Assembly: GCA_963920705.1 (NCBI GenBank)
Contig: OY987240.1
Location: 8,473,676-8,537,675, forward strand
From: Odiellus spinosus
Lineage: Eukaryota > Arthropoda > Arachnida > Opiliones > Phalangiidae
Reading direction: 5' to 3'
Length of the DNA stretch: 64,000 nt
Each line of letters begins with the position of its first letter. Position 1 is the first letter of the stretch. A program made the translations under genes and the position numbers. A model generated the notes under the pieces. It saw only the letters and a list, made by a program, of their open reading frames with translations, was not told the origin of the DNA and did not search any database. Below, piece after piece: positions 10,825-21,367 of the stretch.

Positions 10825-11161
10825 CAGAAGCCGATGAAACCCTCCTTTGAAGTCTATTACTCCCGGGTCTCGTCTACCCCTCTCTGTATAGGTTATTCTC
10901 AAAAGGCGCGATTCGTACGCCTCCTAACGGTAGATGTTTTCGGAGCGGGAGCTCGTCGAGCGAATATCTCTAGCAGCCTTGGAGTTCGTCCAAAAAACGT
11001 CGTCGTTTGTGGAGAGAGAGAATTTCCAATTTTCCGTAGACAAGGGGTATGAAGTAGGACCCCTTCTAACTCGTAAAATTGGGAATTTTACCCATACAGA
11101 GAGGAGCGCTATATGGAACATTGAAGTAGTAGACTTCAAAGGAGGGTTTCATCGGCTTCTG
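10825..11161 (+). mobile_element. A1: non-autonomous DNA transposon, family A
   Basis: 337 bp with long inverted ends (CAGAAGCCGATGAAACCCTC at the left, the reverse complement at the right) and a perfect 7-bp duplication, ATGTCTT. The inner sequence has a conserved middle (TCTCTCTCCACAAACGACG on the opposite strand). Open frames of about 70 codons recur in family A copies but shift and break between them, so I do not call genes. Confidence 0.93.
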
Positions 11162-11654
11162 ATGTCTTTCACATTCCAAGTATTAAATTTTTTGCAATCG
11201 GTGGCGCGATCATGGAGGGATTTCGCGTACGTGTCTCCCACGTTACTGTGGCAACCCGACGTAGTAACATATACGTCGGATTGCCACGGTAACGGGATAG
11301 ACGCGTACGCAATGATCCCGCCACCTATCGAGAAAAAAAAAATGACAATCCTATACAAGCTAAATCTCCTGTTTCAGGAGCGTGTACTGGCTTTGATAAA
11401 ATATAGGAGACGTTGGTTATACTATTCATTTCAATATATTCCCGTAGAATATCGAAATGGGTTTATCCAATCAGGTAAAATGTTCTAATTAGGATAAAAA
11501 TTGTCTAAATAGATAATATTACAAAAAGGGAAAATCCTATACTTTTACTCAATCTTGGAAACAACAAAAATCGCCGTTAAATAGAACCTGTTTCTTGGGG
11601 AAATGTAGCAGTTTTTCAAGATTGAAACCAAGTAATTATCATCTGTTGGACCAA

Positions 11655-11920
11655 ATTTAAAGAGATTTTTCGTGTTTCCGACACCCATTTTCCTACTTCC
11701 TCGACAGTTGAGTTTTCTCTCTCTCTGGCGGAAGCTCGTATAGAGTGCCTGGCGCCATCTGGCGCGTTCGTACGAAGACTTATTTCTCTATTTATTTATT
11801 TATCGATTTTTTTTTTTGGCGCGGGTAAGAATCATTTACATTTTTTACGCGGTTACCGAGTGCTCAATTGACCATCACTCCACGTTTATCCAGACTGTCT
11901 TGTTGGTGCTTATATTTAAA
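11655..11920 (-). repeat. dispersed repeat M, copy 1
   Basis: Shares with M2 (30600-30985, opposite orientation) and M3 (47740-48425) the stretches CGACAGTTGAG, GGCGCCATCTGGCGCG, a T-rich block, and a well-kept stretch from GCGGGTAAGAATCATTTA through TTACGCGGTTACCGAGT to CACTCCACGTTTATCCAG. Strand is given so that the TATA-like element of M2 reads forward. Class unknown. Confidence 0.75.
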
Positions 11921-11989
11921 TATCCACGTTTTAAGCGCCATCTTTTTAGTTTAGTGTCAAACACTGTTTTATCATTTGTCTTACAGGAT

Positions 11990-12135
11990 ATTAATATTTT
12001 CGAAATATGACGAATATAAAATTTATATTGTTTTACAGTCGCGGTAATTGCTTTTCTATGACATTTAAATATATATTTTGAATCGTTTTTTAACGATTTT
12101 TCCGAAAATGCTATTCAATTTTCATTTAAAGTTCA
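11990..12135 (+). repeat. dispersed repeat Q, copy 2
   Basis: Same orientation as copy 1: CGAAATATGACGAATATAAA, then GAATCGTTTTTTAACGATTT and CCGAAAATGCTATTCAATTT. Confidence 0.65.
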
Positions 12136-12469
12136 AGAAAAATGTGTCAGCCTCTCTTTAACACAAGGCATTACCGAGTTAAATATCAATTGATAAAAAA
12201 TTCATCTGAAATGCGTATAAAAAATACCTTTTAATCTACAGAGGGTTAAAATTACAGGGCGATTGAATTAAGCGCACTCCCACCTTCCTACCTACATTAT
12301 ACCTTATCCTCGTTTAAAATAAAACCGCAATATTTAAACATAATCCACATATTTTACAAATTCATCCTTATTAATATTTAAAATGAGAACCAGTAAATGC
12401 CTCCAAGAAAAATTCGTAAAATTCCTCGTCATATAGTTGGTCACAATTAAGGAAGGTACGAAGCTGGCC

Positions 12470-12668
12470 ACTTAAGGAAGACCGCAACCTAACAACAAGT
12501 GATATTTTCCACCGATTTTTCATGAACTCCAAATGGAAATTGAGTAGCATTTTCGGGTTGATCGTTAAAAAATGATTCAAAATATATATACATGTTATGT
12601 AGGGAAAAAATACAGCGATAGGAAAAATACACATTTTATAATCACCATTTTCGAAATATTTTAAATAA
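12470..12668 (-). repeat. dispersed repeat Q, copy 3 (inverted)
   Basis: Reads CATGAACTCCAAATGGAAAT through ATCGTTAAAAAATGATTC to CCATTTTCGAAATATTTTAA, the inverse of copies 1 and 2. The first 25 bp (CAACCTAACAACAAGTGAT) match the arm of palindromic element I. Element A2 follows at once. Confidence 0.65.
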
Positions 12669-12671
12669 AAA

Positions 12672-13008
12672 CAGAAGCCGATGAAACCCTCCTTTGAAGT
12701 CTATTACTCCCGGGTCTTGTCTACCCCCTTTGTATGGGTTAGTCTCAAAAATCGCGATTCGTACGCATCCTAACGGTAGATATTTTCGTAGCGGGAGTTC
12801 GTCCAGCGAATATCTCTAGCAACCTTGGAGTTCGTCAACCAAACGTCGTCGTTTGTGGAGAGAGAGAATTTCCAATTTTCCGTAGACAGGGGGGCATGAA
12901 GTAGGACCCCTCCGATCTCGTAAAATTGGGAATTTTACCCATACAGAGAGGAGCGCTATATGGAACATTAGAGTAGTAGACTTCAAAGGAGGGTTTCATC
13001 GGCTTCTG
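12672..13008 (+). mobile_element. A2: family A transposon
   Basis: 337 bp with both inverted ends intact (CAGAAGCCGATG...CATCGGCTTCTG) and several internal substitutions. I cannot find a matching 7-bp duplication at its flanks, so it is an older copy or one flank has been rearranged. Confidence 0.9.
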
Positions 13009-13404
13009 GGTGTAGGTATAACAAAATGCAAGGTATTCTTAGTTTTAGTCGTAGAGAGTTCATTCGAACACATAATCCGTCATAAATTCTTGCAATTTCA
13101 ATTGGCTAAGTTCCCTTAATCTTTACTAGGGTATAGAAAGGCAATTTCTGAACAATTTTCAACGTATTTACAAATCCACCTTTCCTTATAAAAATATTTA
13201 CAGTTGAAAAAAAAAAAAAAAAATGAAATAAAAATTCCATTGCCAATATTTTTTTCTTTTAAGAAAAATATGGCATTTATCCAGACAAAACGTATCTAGA
13301 GAGAATGCTTGAAGGGGAAAATCTTATTCGAATTTGTCTGACTAAACTCGAGTATTTCGTGCTTGGAGGAAATATTAGAGGGAGGAAAAGATTTTCAGTA
13401 CGGT
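13009..13404. other. unique sequence, no gene seen
   Basis: Spacer between two family A copies with a poly(A) run near 13210. No coding signal. Confidence 0.4.
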
Positions 13405-13731
13405 CAGAAGCCGATGAAACCCTCCTTTGAAGTGTATTATTCCCGGGTCTCGTCTACCCCTCTCTGTATGGGTTAGTTTCAAAAAGCGCGATTCGTACGC
13501 CTCCTAACGGTAAATATTTTCGTAGCGGGAGTTCGTCGAGCGAATATCTCTAGCAGCCTCGGAGTTCGTCAAAAAAAAACGCCGTCGTTTGTGGAGAGAG
13601 AGAATTTCTAATTTTCCGTAGACAGGGGGTATGAAGTAGGACCCCTCCGATCTCGTAAAATCGTGAATTTTACCCATACAGAGAGGAACATTAGAGTAGT
13701 AGACTTCAAAGGAGGGTTTCATCGGCTTCTG
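13405..13731 (+). mobile_element. A3: family A transposon
   Basis: 327 bp with intact inverted ends and a perfect 7-bp duplication, GTACGGT. It is about 10 bp shorter than its siblings because part of the GAGCGCTATATGG segment before the right end is missing. Confidence 0.92.
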
Positions 13732-13739
13732 GTACGGTG

Positions 13740-14637
13740 TGTCAGTTGAGCTGTTGGGCTCCAGTTTGGGCAAGGTTCAAGATGCTCATTTTGGGGAAAA
13801 ACACGCGTGATAGGGAAACTTTTAAATTTCGAAATTATAAAATTAACAATCTAAAAAAAAATTAAATTTTTATCTAAATTAAAGTATTTAGAATGTAAAA
13901 GTTTATCACAACCGTTAGGGTTGTCCAAGAACTAGTCACCTGCCCTTAACTACAAATTTCTTTCATTACGTGTGGAGCCTTTAAATCACAACACGCTACA
14001 GATCTAGTATTTCGTGATTTACAAGTACAAGTTGATATTTTAAACACTTGCTCAAAAATGTTGGTCTCTAAGTCATGAAATATCTAGACTAACCTCCGAA
14101 ATACCGCTATTTCAGTTAAGCGCGGGAAAATCTAGACTTTAATGGCACTTAATTACGCTCGCTTAAGTGATTTAGTAACGAAATAGCAACATTTCAACAT
14201 GATATTCAAAACTTAGTCTGAACACCGAAGCGGTCGGTAAACCCATCTATATTTCCTCCAATGTCTGACTAAGCCCGTGTATTTGCAGGTGGCTCGGGGG
14301 AGGGAAAGCGAATACAAAATATTTATCCACCTACAGTCAGAATCAATTGAAAATCACGGGGCGATTTAGGCTAAGATTCCCCCGATTTCTTAGAAACAAA
14401 AGAGTAGATATATAAGCGATAGCCTCGTTTTGAGCGCGTTGAAATCTTGGCGTTAATATTCGAACTAGAAAATCCTGAATCGAGTATTTGGGTATATGAG
14501 TCATCCGACAAAATAATATCTAATATTATTTAACGCCAGGAATATTTGTTATTTCTTTTCTTTTTTCAATCGAAGGTACAGAAAAAAACATTTTACTTAA
14601 AGAAGACCCCCTAGTGAGAAGGAAAAAATTATATATC
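13740..14637. other. unique sequence, no gene seen
   Basis: No gene or repeat family recognised. A 71-codon minus-strand frame overlaps the start of B2 and is not conserved. Confidence 0.4.
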
Positions 14638-14644
14638 GTTATAC

Positions 14645-15063
14645 CAGAGGTATATAATAACCCCCTTCGGGGGGGAAGTATGAAAGGTAGGCAAAATCGA
14701 CGAACAACGAGTGCCCGGCGTAAATCGCGGCGGATCGACACACCGCTTTACTCCCAAAAAATAGTTACACCATTTTGAACATCACTAAATTTTCCCTACG
14801 CGCGCTTCCGGAACTCGCGAGCCGAAGTCAACCTTCGACTCCATTTTAACAGACAGCCTGACTCCCGAGACAGGAAGTTCTAAACACAAATCGAGCCGTC
14901 TTGTTTATACAAAGACCATTTACTAGAGTAGCGACATTGAGAAGTCCAGCGCGAGCTAGTGGCCTAGATAGTCAGCAGCGGGCTCTCGTTGTTCGTGATT
15001 TTTAGCATTGGTAGTATAGGGGCTTTCATACTTCCCCCCGAAGGGGGTTATTATATACCTCTG
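14645..15063 (+). mobile_element. B2: family B transposon
   Basis: 419 bp, almost identical to B1, with a perfect 7-bp duplication GTTATAC (14638-14644, 15064-15070). The high identity to B1 suggests recent activity of an autonomous relative elsewhere in the genome. Confidence 0.93.
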
Positions 15064-15214
15064 GTTATACGCAACCTCCAAATTTCTAGAAAGGTGCCAT
15101 ATCCTCTCAAAAAATATGGTTACAAGTAAAAGGAACTAGGAAACCTATTTTCAAAATGGCATTCTTGTTAATTTTGTTACATTAGCTGATGGGAATAAAA
15201 TCTCATAGTTCTAA

Positions 15215-15420
15215 ATTGATAATTTACCCTGGTAATTAACGCGGTAAATTACCCGCGTAAATTACTCAAAGTAATCGTTGTACAAGCTGTAACTTTGACT
15301 GTACTAAAATGATTAAACGAATCTTTAAAATCCTTGTCTTTAACAGGGCCAAAATGATTACGAATAATCCCTACTCGGTGAAATGGGAAATTACTCGGTA
15401 ATTTAACCATTTTCAAAACT
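15215..15420. repeat. P1: cluster of GGTAAATTACC-type palindromic words
   Basis: Repeated near-palindromic words (GGTAATTAACGCGGTAAATTACCCG, GGGAAATTACTCGGTAATTT in pieces) like those at 45945-46580. Low-order repeat of unknown nature. Confidence 0.5.
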
Positions 15421-15435
15421 GCCGCTAGTTTTTAG

Positions 15436-16218
15436 ATCTCCACTCCAAATATATGTTAGTTTGAAATATCAATATTTACCTCTCAAAATCAAAAATAACA
15501 ATTCAAAAAATGATTTAAATTCAATGGCCAATCACTGTAAAAATCGAGTTTGCAGCCAATTAAAGATTCTCGCGCACTAGAGGCGCCCGTACCATCAGAG
15601 TGTAACCGTGGCAACGCTCGCGCCAAATGCGCGCGAATCCAACACGCGAGAATCTTTAATTGGCTGGAAACTTGGTTTTAATGGTGATTGGCCACTAAAT
15701 TGAAAGTTTCAGGGTGACCACTGAAAATTTAAAAATCCTATATAGGAAATTTGTTTACGAAATATATTAAAATATAGGAAGAATTTTATGTAAAATATAG
15801 GATAAAATAGGAAGAAATAAGTGTAAAATATATGATAAAATAGAAAACTAATTAATTAAAAGTAGGAACCGTGTTTATTATCGCGTCACAACGCTCGGGT
15901 TCGGTTTAAACTTGGTATTAATATGATCCAATTGCTTAAATAGTATGGAATTTTACAGACTATTTTAACTGGAAAATGTACAGTTAAGATAAAATAATCT
16001 TAAACAGCCACAGCTGACAGTATGATTTAGAACTTTACCCTTAACTAGAGATTTTGAGTAGAAATATAGGAGATTATATAGGATTTGCCATTAAATTAGA
16101 GGAGGAAATAGGAAGGAGGCGAAAATATAGGAAATATAGGAAAAATGGTCACCCTGCAGTTTTTATTGATTCTGAGGGATAAATTTTGATATTTCAATCT
16201 AACACGTGTATTTGGAGA
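15436..16218. mobile_element. H: large imperfect palindrome, interrupted by G1
   Basis: The left arm (TCTCCACTCCAAATATATGT ... TTGAAATATC ... GGCCAATCACTG ... GCCAATTAAAGATTCTCGCG) is matched in reverse complement by a right arm ending GTGTATTTGGAGATTTGATT. The centre is at about 15585-15640. The right arm is split by element G1. A fragment of the centre recurs at 7995-8045, so this is a dispersed foldback repeat. Ends are approximate. Confidence 0.75.
15710..16156 (+). mobile_element. G1: inverted-repeat element, family G
   Basis: 447 bp, starts CAGGGTGACCACTGAAAATT and ends GGTCACCCTG. The inside is built of TATAGGAAA-type words plus a conserved non-repetitive middle (AACCGTGTTTATTATCGCG, TTAATATGATCCAATTGCTT). 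The flanks read AAGTTT and CAGTTT, a 6-bp duplication with one mismatch. It is inserted in the right arm of palindrome H. Confidence 0.85.
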
Positions 16219-16219
16219 T

Positions 16220-16767
16220 TTGATTTGAATAACCTTATCTAATTAAATTAAGACGAATTAAGCAATTTTGAAGAGAATTTTCCTAGTCCCTTCAATCTAT
16301 GCGATATATCAACAACCCAAATTGAAGCGACATTTTAATTTTCAAATAAATTCATCCTATTTCCCACGTAATATACATTTTTAGACTCATTCCGAGAAAT
16401 TAAAATAATCAAAGGGTGTAACTTTTTTTTTTTTTATGATAAAAAAAATGTCCCACGCGGAAAACTGGTACAAATTTGTTTCGTCGTAATTTATACAATT
16501 TTAAGTTCGTCACCCAATTTGAAGATTTATTTAAAGAGAAGTTTATTTAAAGCGTTCTTTATGTCGTATACGGTTCGAAAAAATTAGCCCGAGGGAACTT
16601 CAGGAAGCAAATTCTAACCCGATTGTCCTCGGAGAAAATAGAAGATATTGAGATATGCCATGGAAGATCTATAAAGGGATAGTAAGCTTGTCGTCGGGAA
16701 AGAAAAAATTCGGCGTCCATGTTCAAGCGCACGACTTATTCCGCGCATCTATGGATAAATTTGGAAT
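16220..16767. other. unique sequence, no gene seen
   Basis: No gene recognised. Three plus-strand frames start here and run into the 22/23-bp array; the unique leader encodes nothing familiar. Confidence 0.4.
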
Positions 16768-18522
16768 TGCAAACGTCGATCAAGCCCAATTGCCAACGTC
16801 GATCCAAGCCCAATTGCCAACGTCGATCCAAGCCCAATTGCCAACGTCGATCCAAGCCCAATTGCCAACGTCGATCCAAGCCCAATTGCCAACGACGATC
16901 AAGCCCAATTGCAAACGTCGATCAAGCTCAATTGCAAACGTCGATCAAGCCCAATTGCAAACGTCGGATCAAGCCCAATTGCAAACGTCGGATCAAGCCC
17001 AATTGCAAACGTCGGATCAAGCCCAATTGCAAACGTCGGATCAAGCCCAATTGCAAACGTCGGATCAAGCCCAATTGCAAACGTCGGATCAAGCCCAATT
17101 GCAAACGTCGGATCAAGCCCAATTGCAAACGTCGGATCAAGCCCAATTGCAAACGACTATCAGGCCCAATTTCAAACGTCGATCCAAGCCCAATTGCAAA
17201 CGTCGATCCAAGCCCAATTGCAAACGTCGATCCAAGCCCAATTGCAAACGTCGATCCAAGCCCAATTGCAAACGTCGATCCAAGCCCAATTGCAAACGTC
17301 GATCCAAGCCCAATTGCAAACGTCGATCCAAGCCCAATTGCAAACGTCGATCCAAGCCCAATTGCAAACGTCGATCAAGCCCAATTGCAAACGTCGATCA
17401 AGCTCAATTGCAAACGTCGATCAAGCTCAATTGCAAACGTCGATCAAGCCAAATTGCAAACGTCGATCAAGCCAAATTGCAAACGTCGATCAAGCCAAAT
17501 TGCAAACGTCGATCAAGCCAAATTGCAAACGTCGATCAAGCCAAATTGCAAACGTCGATCAAGCCAAATTGCAAACGTCGATCAAGCCCAATTGCAAACG
17601 TCGATCAAGCCCAATTGCAAACGTCAATCAAGCCCAATTGCAAACGTCGATCAAGCCCAATTGCAAACGTCGATCAAGCCCAATTGCAAACGTCGATCAA
17701 GCCCAATTGCAAACGTCGATCAAGCCCAATTGCAAACGTCGATCAAGCCCAATTGCAAACGTCGATCAAGCCCAATTGCAAACGTCGATCAAGCCCAATT
17801 GCAAACGTCGATCAAGCCCAATTGCAAACGTCGATCAAGCCCAATTGCAAACGTCGATCAAGCCCAATTGCAAACGTCGATCAAGCCCAATTGCAAACGT
17901 CGATCAAGCCCAATTGCAAACGTCGATCAAGCCCAATTGCAAACGTCGATCAAGCCCAATTGCAAACGTCGATCAAGCCCAATTGCAAACGTCGATCAAG
18001 CCCAATTGCAAACGTCGATCAAGCCCAATTGCAAACGTCGATCAAGCCCAATTGCAAACGTCGATCAAGCCCAATTGCAAACGTCGATCAAGCCCAATTG
18101 CCAACGTCGATCAAGCCCAATTGCAAACGTCGATCAAGCCCAATTGCCAACGTCGATCAAGCCCAATTGCCAACGTCGATCAAGCCCAATTGCCAACGTC
18201 GATCAAGCCCAATTGCCAACGTCGATCAAGCCCAATTGCCAACGTCGATCAAGCCCAATTGCCAACGACGATCAAGCCCAATTGCCAACGACGATCAAGC
18301 CCAATTGCCAACGACGATCAAGCCCAATTGCCAACGACGATCAAGCCCAATTGCCAACGACGATCAAGCCCAATTGCCAACGTCGATCAAGCCCAATTGC
18401 CAACGTCGATCAAGCCCAATTGCCAACGTCGATCAAGCCCAATTGCCAACGTCGATCAAGCCCAATTGCCAACGTCGATCAAGCCCAATTGCCAACGACG
18501 ATCAAGCCCAATTGCCAACGAC
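16768..18522. repeat. 22/23-bp tandem array (AACGTCGATCAAGCCCAATTGC)
   Basis: About 79 units. From the left: five 23-bp units with GATCCAAGCCC and GCCAACG; three 22-bp units; nine 23-bp units with CGGATCAAG; nine 23-bp units with GATCCAAG after GCAAACG; then a long run of 22-bp units that includes two AAGCTC and six AAGCCAAATT variants; and a right end with GCCAACG and GACGATC variants. Because 22 is not a multiple of 3 and the unit has no stop on this strand, all three plus frames stay open for 550-623 codons. I see no evidence that they are translated. Confidence 0.97.
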
Positions 18523-18529
18523 TTAAATA

Positions 18530-19515
18530 TATTTAAGTACAAGCTTACGCCACATAACTAGTATAAACACCCTAATTTATTATCAAAGGACGGTTAATTG
18601 CTAGAATTACAATTAAACTTCGATTTATTGATTGATTGGCCACTTTGTCTGGTTTTTAATCTGAACAACGAAGCTCATACAGCTGGAACATTTCAATTGG
18701 GGGCATAAAATATTTTAAGTGAAAGCTTGAAGAACACATGTACCGTAACTTTCAATAATAAATCTAAATATTTTTGTAGTTAATCAGGGTGGTAATTATT
18801 AGCGAAGAACGTGGATAAATCATTACTTATTTCCAAAGAAATGATCAAAAAGTGCCGCTCATTGTCAAATCTAACGAACACATCTGCCCCTCAGAATAAA
18901 AAAATTGCGTTTCTGTTCAAGGCGAGATTGCCAAAGGGGAAGAGCTCAGACTTAAAATTCTAGTATGTTAAAATTAACTACAATTTCCACTGGAATAATC
19001 TGACACAGAACTGGCTTAATCCCCGGGTAAAAAGAGGTGTTAAAAAAAAGGATTACGAGAAAGGGGTTATCGGTCTTGAAAACGGAATTATTCTGGGCTC
19101 CCCGGGCATCTATTTTGCTCGTAAGTCGTTAATGACGCCTCGAGAAAGGAGAGGATTCCGCAAAAAACACCAGAAATATTCAAGGTCGAAACGCGCCAAA
19201 GAGATAGGGAAAAGTTCCAGCTGACAACACCTAGCTTTCGCGACTGAAAACGAGACGAGATTTTTTAATAGAAATTAAATCGAAGTTATATTACGAGGAG
19301 AAAATTCATATTTTAGGCATATTTATGTCATAGTGGGTTGCGGTGAATGCGATGGCCTTCCTAATATATCAGGACGAAAATTTTTACATTTCTATTTTCG
19401 TTGCTATACATAACGACTTTAGCGAAGTCAAAGGATTTCTTGCAATTGCAAGGAATAGATTGGACATTCACAAATGGGGTAGGGTTACCAAAAACATTAT
19501 AGGAATATAGGAAAT
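18530..19515. other. unique sequence, no gene seen
   Basis: No coding exon, RNA or repeat family recognised. Confidence 0.45.
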
Positions 19516-19519
19516 TAAA

Positions 19520-19818
19520 GGAATAATCTTTTTGGGAAATATAGAATTTCTACCGAAACGATAGAAAAATGAAGAATTTCTACTGAAATGATAGAAAAAT
19601 GTAGAATTTCTACTGAAATGATAGAAAAATGTAGAATTTCTACTGAAACGATAAATAAATATAGAATTACTACAGAAATGATATGAAAATATAGAATTAC
19701 CACTGAAATAATAGAAAAATATAGAATTAATACTGAAATAATAGAATATAGAATTAGTAGAGAAATGATACAAAAATATAGAATTAGTAGAGAAATGATA
19801 GAAAAGTATAGAATTAAG
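19520..19818. repeat. about 31-bp tandem array (ATAGAATTTCTACTGAAATG)
   Basis: About nine degraded units of AGAATTTCTACTGAAATGAT plus AGAAAAATGT. Words of the TATAGGAAAT type before it resemble the inside of family G. Confidence 0.85.
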
Positions 19819-20161
19819 ACCGTTAATGTACGAGTAAACCGTTTCGTCGAGTTAGGCTTAAAATTGCAAAACTTATAATGTATTTAGCTAAGTAGGCTAA
19901 CATTCCATATAATCAAACTAATTGGAAATGACTACTTTCTGTTCTACGAAATTTAACACTGCTTTTAGTTTCATCCATTTAACACGGATATAAAACCATT
20001 CAAAATAAAGTACAATACGCGAACATTTTCAAAAACGTAAAAGGGATAATGAAGAGGTTCAGGGAGCCCAGCCAGAAATTTCAATTCTTCATAGGAAATA
20101 TAAGATTATTATTCCAAAATATAAGATTACGCGGGACCTAAAATTAGGTTTTAAATGATAA

Positions 20162-20260
20162 CAGAAGCCGATGAAAGCCTCCTTTGAAGTCTATTACTCC
20201 CTGGTCTTGTCTACCCCTCTCTGTATGGGTTATTCTCAAAAGGCGCGATTCGTACGCCTC
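20162..20260 (+). mobile_element. A4: truncated family A element
   Basis: The first 99 bp of a family A copy, with the left end CAGAAGCCGATGAAAGCCTC intact. It stops abruptly at CGTACGCCTC, where a short GGGAAATCA array begins. The right end is absent. Confidence 0.88.
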
Positions 20261-20420
20261 ACGGGAAATCATTGGGAATCACGAGAAATCACCGGAATCA
20301 AATGGGAATCAAATGGAAATCAGAAGAAATCACCAATTTTTTTGGAAATCACCAATTTTTGGGAAATCAAAGGAATTCACTTGGAAATCACTGGAAATCA
20401 CTTAAATATTTTGGAATCGG
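20261..20420. repeat. short GGAAATCAC-type array replacing the end of A4
   Basis: Irregular units of 10-20 bp around GGAAATCAC and GGGAATCA. It starts at the break in A4, which suggests that the array and the truncation arose together. Confidence 0.8.
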
Positions 20421-20429
20421 GAATCAGGT

Positions 20430-20720
20430 GTACAAAATATTGTGACTAGCCCCTCGCAAATTTGAGCATAAATACGTTTTAAACTATGAAAATTATCCCC
20501 AAATCCTGCAAATATAGGAAATGTGGGAAAATACAGGATTTTATAGGAATTATAGAACTATGTTGTTATAATGAATATTTTGATTGTTCTAATAGATTTT
20601 AAATAACACTAGTCTTCTTCATTACCCCTTACAGCGCAAATTAGCGCTCTCGTAATTGGTAAACCTCTTTTGAAGCTCCCATTATATAAGCACATAGTTA
20701 AAACTTAAGACTTAAAACCA
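20430..20720. other. unique sequence, no gene seen
   Basis: AT-rich with a few AATATAGGAAAT words. No gene recognised. Confidence 0.35.
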
Positions 20721-20724
20721 TTAA

Positions 20725-20926
20725 AGCCGCGTTCATACTAGACCTTTCAAAACGTTTCGCTAAAGTCGCGTAAACGGAAACCCTCTTTTCTCAAATCGAT
20801 TTGACGCGATTTCTCGAAACTGCTTCGGTTTCCACAACCGATAGATGAAGTTACATCAAATCGATTTATAAAGAAATTAACGCGAGACGTTTAAAACGGA
20901 TAAAGAAATGATAGTGCGATCGTAGC
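20725..20926. mobile_element. E1: TTAA-flanked MITE
   Basis: 202 bp between TTAA at 20721-20724 and at 20927-20930. The ends are AGCCGCGTTCATACTAG and, inverted, GCTACGATCGCACTA. The ends and flanks recall PIF/Harbinger-type MITEs, but TTAA would also fit Kolobok or piggyBac. Confidence 0.65.
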
Positions 20927-20930
20927 TTAA

Positions 20931-21367
20931 GTAATTTGGGGAAAGAGGTTTTCATTTTGTTTTCAAAACGGGGACAAAGCGAAGACCTACATCGCTTAAA
21001 ACCCGCGAAATTCCTAGTTATTTTAGTTATTAAGGATCAAATAACACCCGTGAGACGTTGAAACAATAGCGGCGCCGTTCAAAGAGATTACAATTATTAA
21101 GAAGTAACCCGACAATAAGATTTATACGCTAAGAAAGATTTCAATTCTTGCGTTTTTTTGTTCTTCCTGATGTAACATCGAAATCCGACAAGGGTCACGA
21201 GCCAGACTTCCGTTTCGCGATAGTTAAGGCGCGTTTTCAATCAAGATTATTATTCGACAAATCAAAGTTGAAGCTTCAAGGGAGACTACACTAAAATATT
21301 TTTTACTCCGTTTAATTACTTCGCAATTAAGGTTTAAAGTCAACGTTTTACTCCCCTGACTTATTCA
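20931..21367. other. unique sequence, no gene seen
   Basis: No gene or repeat family recognised. Confidence 0.35.

Noticed and set aside
16655-18561. Three overlapping plus-strand frames of 550-623 codons
   Set aside because: They lie almost wholly in the 22/23-bp array. The unit has no stop in any plus frame, so long frames are expected. The residue pattern repeats every 22 codons in all three frames.
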